Positions 60,353 to 64,000 of a stretch of 64,000 bases of DNA are shown piece by piece. This DNA is from Halapricum desulfuricans (GTDB lineage: Archaea > Halobacteriota > Halobacteria > Halobacteriales > Haloarculaceae). The notes under the pieces were generated by a model. The model ran no database searches. It was not told the DNA's origin and saw nothing but the letters and a program-made list of their open reading frames with translations. Within the stretch, counting starts at the first letter, position 1, and each line of letters opens with the position of its first letter. The translations under genes and the position numbers were made by a program. The stretch spans positions 2,279,030 to 2,343,029 of the forward strand of contig NZ_CP064788.1 in assembly GCF_017094525.1 (NCBI RefSeq), read 5' to 3'.

Positions 60353-61123
60353 TCACCGGCCGAGCGACGCTCGGAGGGACATCTCTCTGTCGCGCCAGAA
60401 CCCGATCAGGTACCCACCGACGAGCCCACACAGGAGACTGTACGCCAGCGCAAACACGACCGTCTGGACGAGACTCGGGGCGACCATAATTGCGCCGTCC
60501 GCCAGTTCGCGACCGACGAGGACGGTTCCGGCCATTGCGGCCGCGGTGTAGCCGGCCGAGAGCCCGATCGCCGGCAGTACGGCCTCGTGTATCGAAGCGG
60601 TCTCACCGAGCGTGAGAGCGGCAAGCACTGCGCCGGCGGCGACGAGCGCGACAACCGGAAGGAGATAGTACAGCAGTTCCGGTTTCTCCTGGGCGTGCTG
60701 GATCGGCTGCTGGATCCGACCGAGATCGATCTGGTAGATCAGGTCGGGGTTGACTTCGCCGGGGATCGACAGGACCTGCGGGCGCTCCGTGTCGATGATC
60801 ACCGTCTCGTTTTCCCGCATATTCGAAAAGTCGATCGTCCCGTTGACCTCGGACAGGTAGTCCCCATCGATGATCGAGACGCTGTTCGTGAGCGTGCGGA
60901 CGTCCAGCGCCACGTTGTGGGCGGCGTAGAAGACCCGACCGATCTCCGAGAGGACGTCCTGAACCGCCGCGCCTTCCGGGGGACCGTCGGGAACCAGTAC
61001 GACGACGACCATCGCGAGATAGCCCGCGACGAACGTCAGCGCGCCGCCCAGAACACCGGCCAGCCAGTTGTAGCTCGTGATCCGGGGGTCGAACAACGGC
61101 TCGTCTTCCGACGGGTCGTCCAT
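60353..61123 (-). CDS. Haloarchaeal multi-pass membrane protein
   Basis: A 256-residue protein with about five hydrophobic segments (about 22-45, 150-172, 180-198, 205-222 and 228-245) and an external loop of about 100 residues between the first two. There is no catalytic motif. I chose the ATG at 61123. The function is unknown. Confidence 0.6.
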   Translation of the reverse strand: MDDPSEDEPLFDPRITSYNWLAGVLGGALTFVAGYLAMVVVVLVPDGPPEGAAVQDVLSEIGRVFYAAHNVALDVRTLTNSVSIIDGDYLSEVNGTIDFSNMRENETVIIDTERPQVLSIPGEVNPDLIYQIDLGRIQQPIQHAQEKPELLYYLLPVVALVAAGAVLAALTLGETASIHEAVLPAIGLSAGYTAAAMAGTVLVGRELADGAIMVAPSLVQTVVFALAYSLLCGLVGGYLIGFWRDREMSLRASLGR

Positions 61124-61215
61124 GGGTGTCTCAACACACCTCGAACGGGACAAAAAACGTTCCGGTGGGGCGGATACTGCGCCGTTGACGACACGTCCGA
61201 GAATCAGTAAGCTAA

Positions 61216-62574
<1,359 letters not shown>

Positions 62575-63222
62575 TTTCCGCGCTGTATCCGCTATGATCG
62601 CGGTCGCTCGCTCCGGTCCGGTCGGCGTCGAGGTCGTCGAGCGCCCACCGGACGATCCGGGCCTGGACGAGTCGCTGTGGGCCGACAGCCTCACCGCGCT
62701 GGACGGCGTCGATCGCGGCGGCGGCGTCGGCACGCATCTCCGTCTCAAGGGGCCGGTGGTCGGGTTCGTCCCGAACGTCGTTCAGCAGGGCTTCGAAGTC
62801 CTCCCGGAGGTCGAAACTCGCCCGCGCAGCGTTGCACCGCGAGAGCGGGAGCACGCCGACCTCCAAGACGAGTTCTTCGACGAGTTCCCAGTCGTTCTCA
62901 CAGAGATACAGCGAGACTTCACCGACGATATCCTGCCAGGCGATGGGGTCGCTGTGCTTGCACAGCTGGAGCGCCCGCGGCGGGATGTCGATCCGGGCGG
63001 TCGTCTCCGGCTCCCCGCACAGACAGCAGGGCTTCTCCCTCTTGCCGGTGTACATTCGTCGGTTTTCGGGACTGGAACGGCTTGTATTGTTCGCCCGGGA
63101 TCTCGAGACGGTTGACGGCCGAAACAAGGGTATCGTCGCCGACGGGACGAGGGCCGTCGCCGAACCGTGATCGCTCGGACCGAGTAACAACGGTTTTGTC
63201 GCCCCCGGCGGCTACCACCTGT

Positions 63223-64000
63223 ATGAACGTCGACGAGCGACTCGAGTTGGCGACCCGCCACACCCAGGAGGTCGTCACCGAAGAGGAGTTGCGGACGCTG
63301 CTGGACGAACGCGACGAACCGCGGGCCTACATCGGCTACGCCCCGACCGGCGAGATGCACATCGGACACTTCACGACGATGCGCAAACTCGCCGACTTCC
63401 TCGATGCGGGGCTGGACGTGACGGTCCTGATCGCCGATCTGCACGCCCACCTCGACGACGAGAAGAGCCCGTTCGATCTGCTCGAGGCGCGCGCGGCGTA
63501 CTACGAGGAGACGATCCGAGCGATGATCGACGCCGCCGGAGCCGATCCCGAGGGCGTTGCGTTCGTCCGCGGCCGCGAGTTCGAACTCGACGAGGAGTAC
63601 TCGCTGGAGCTGCTTCGGATGGCCGCCGAGACGACGATCTCGCGCGCCCAGCGCGCCGCAAGCGAGGTCGTCCGCGAGTCCGACTCGCCGAAACTCGGCG
63701 GGCTGCTGTACCCGCTGATGCAGACGCTCGACGTGGACGCGCTGGACGCCGACATCGCCTACGGCGGGGTCGACCAGCGCGGCATCTACATGCTCTCCCG
63801 CGAGATCCTGCCCGACCACGGCGGCGACGCGCCGATCTGTCTGTTCGCCCCGCTGCTGTCGGGGCTCTCGGGCGGGAAGATGAGCGCCTCCGAGGAGGCC
63901 TCGAAGGTCAACCTCAACGACTCGCCCGAGGCGGTCGCCGAGAAACTGAACGACGCCTACTGCCCGATGGGCGAACGCGAGGACAACGGCGTCCTGGAGT
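63223..64000 (+). CDS. tyrS: Tyrosyl-tRNA synthetase (5' part, cut by window end)
   Basis: 259 complete codons of a class I synthetase remain open at the window end. HIGH is at 46-49 (GEMHIGHF) and KMSAS lies in SGGKMSAS near residue 225. The VLIADLHAHLDDEK and YPLMQTLDVDALDADIAYGGVDQR segments match archaeal TyrRS rather than TrpRS. The start is ATG at 63223, with GGTTTTGT about 30 bases above. The C-terminal about 80 residues are missing. Confidence 0.93.
   Translation, partial: MNVDERLELATRHTQEVVTEEELRTLLDERDEPRAYIGYAPTGEMHIGHFTTMRKLADFLDAGLDVTVLIADLHAHLDDEKSPFDLLEARAAYYEETIRAMIDAAGADPEGVAFVRGREFELDEEYSLELLRMAAETTISRAQRAASEVVRESDSPKLGGLLYPLMQTLDVDALDADIAYGGVDQRGIYMLSREILPDHGGDAPICLFAPLLSGLSGGKMSASEEASKVNLNDSPEAVAEKLNDAYCPMGEREDNGVLE

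Overview
The window is high-GC DNA (AT-rich only in promoter gaps) from a haloarchaeon (class Halobacteria). The proteins are strongly acidic. Most genes start right at, or a few bases from, the position expected about 25-30 bases below a TATA-like box, which fits leaderless transcription. Archaeal hallmark genes are present: isoprenyl diphosphate synthase idsA, CDP-archaeol synthase carS, a geranylgeranyl reductase, tiaS, a class III-signal pilin, TrmB and Tfx-type regulators, a HalOD1-domain protein and Tat lipoproteins. The genus cannot be fixed from sequence alone.

Layout. 1-1.2 kb: end of a probable RNase J gene, then idsA. 1.5-8 kb: M24 peptidase, a TetR-regulated drug-type ABC exporter with a 22-bp operator, an internally deleted NmrA-like remnant, VanZ-like protein, glmM-type phosphohexomutase and a tiny zinc-finger gene. 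8-19.7 kb: regulators, PsiE-like protein, tiaS, tRNA-Gly(GCC), glmU-glmS, an M29 peptidase remnant, CNNM/CorC-type protein, TRAM protein, cysteine-cluster protein, wHTH regulator and methyltransferase. 19.8-24.8 kb: Fic protein and conserved haloarchaeal proteins. 25-31 kb: sugar ABC transporter operon with a TrmB regulator. 31-38 kb: carS flanked by two copies of an 80-bp terminal-inverted-repeat element, hemCD, a HemG-like oxidase, a type IV pilin and geranylgeranyl reductase. 38.5-51.6 kb: phosphate island with an AbrB-PhoU fusion and two consecutive complete pstSCAB-phoU operons. 51.7-61 kb: AglD-like glycosyltransferase, mgsA, HalOD1 protein, feoABC-type iron operon with a DtxR-type box, second AbrB-PhoU fusion, DUF502 protein and surE. 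61.2-62.6 kb: a tnpB-only IS1341-type element next to a CxxC-motif gene. 63.2 kb to the end: tyrS, cut by the window edge.

Functional links. glmM, glmU and glmS together supply UDP-GlcNAc. idsA, carS and the reductase act in archaeal lipid synthesis. The two pst operons and the AbrB-PhoU gene share a CATAGYAG promoter element, which suggests one phosphate regulon. The feo operon looks iron-repressed.

Most unusual observation: two 100-nt sequences (38343-38442 on the plus strand and 54353-54452 on the minus strand) align without gaps at about 72% identity. Both fold into a closing stem plus a 10-bp hairpin with a 9-nt loop, with compensatory base changes. They lie in unrelated intergenic gaps and in opposite orientations relative to their neighbours. 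They are either a structured RNA family or a small mobile repeat; I cannot match them to anything I know.
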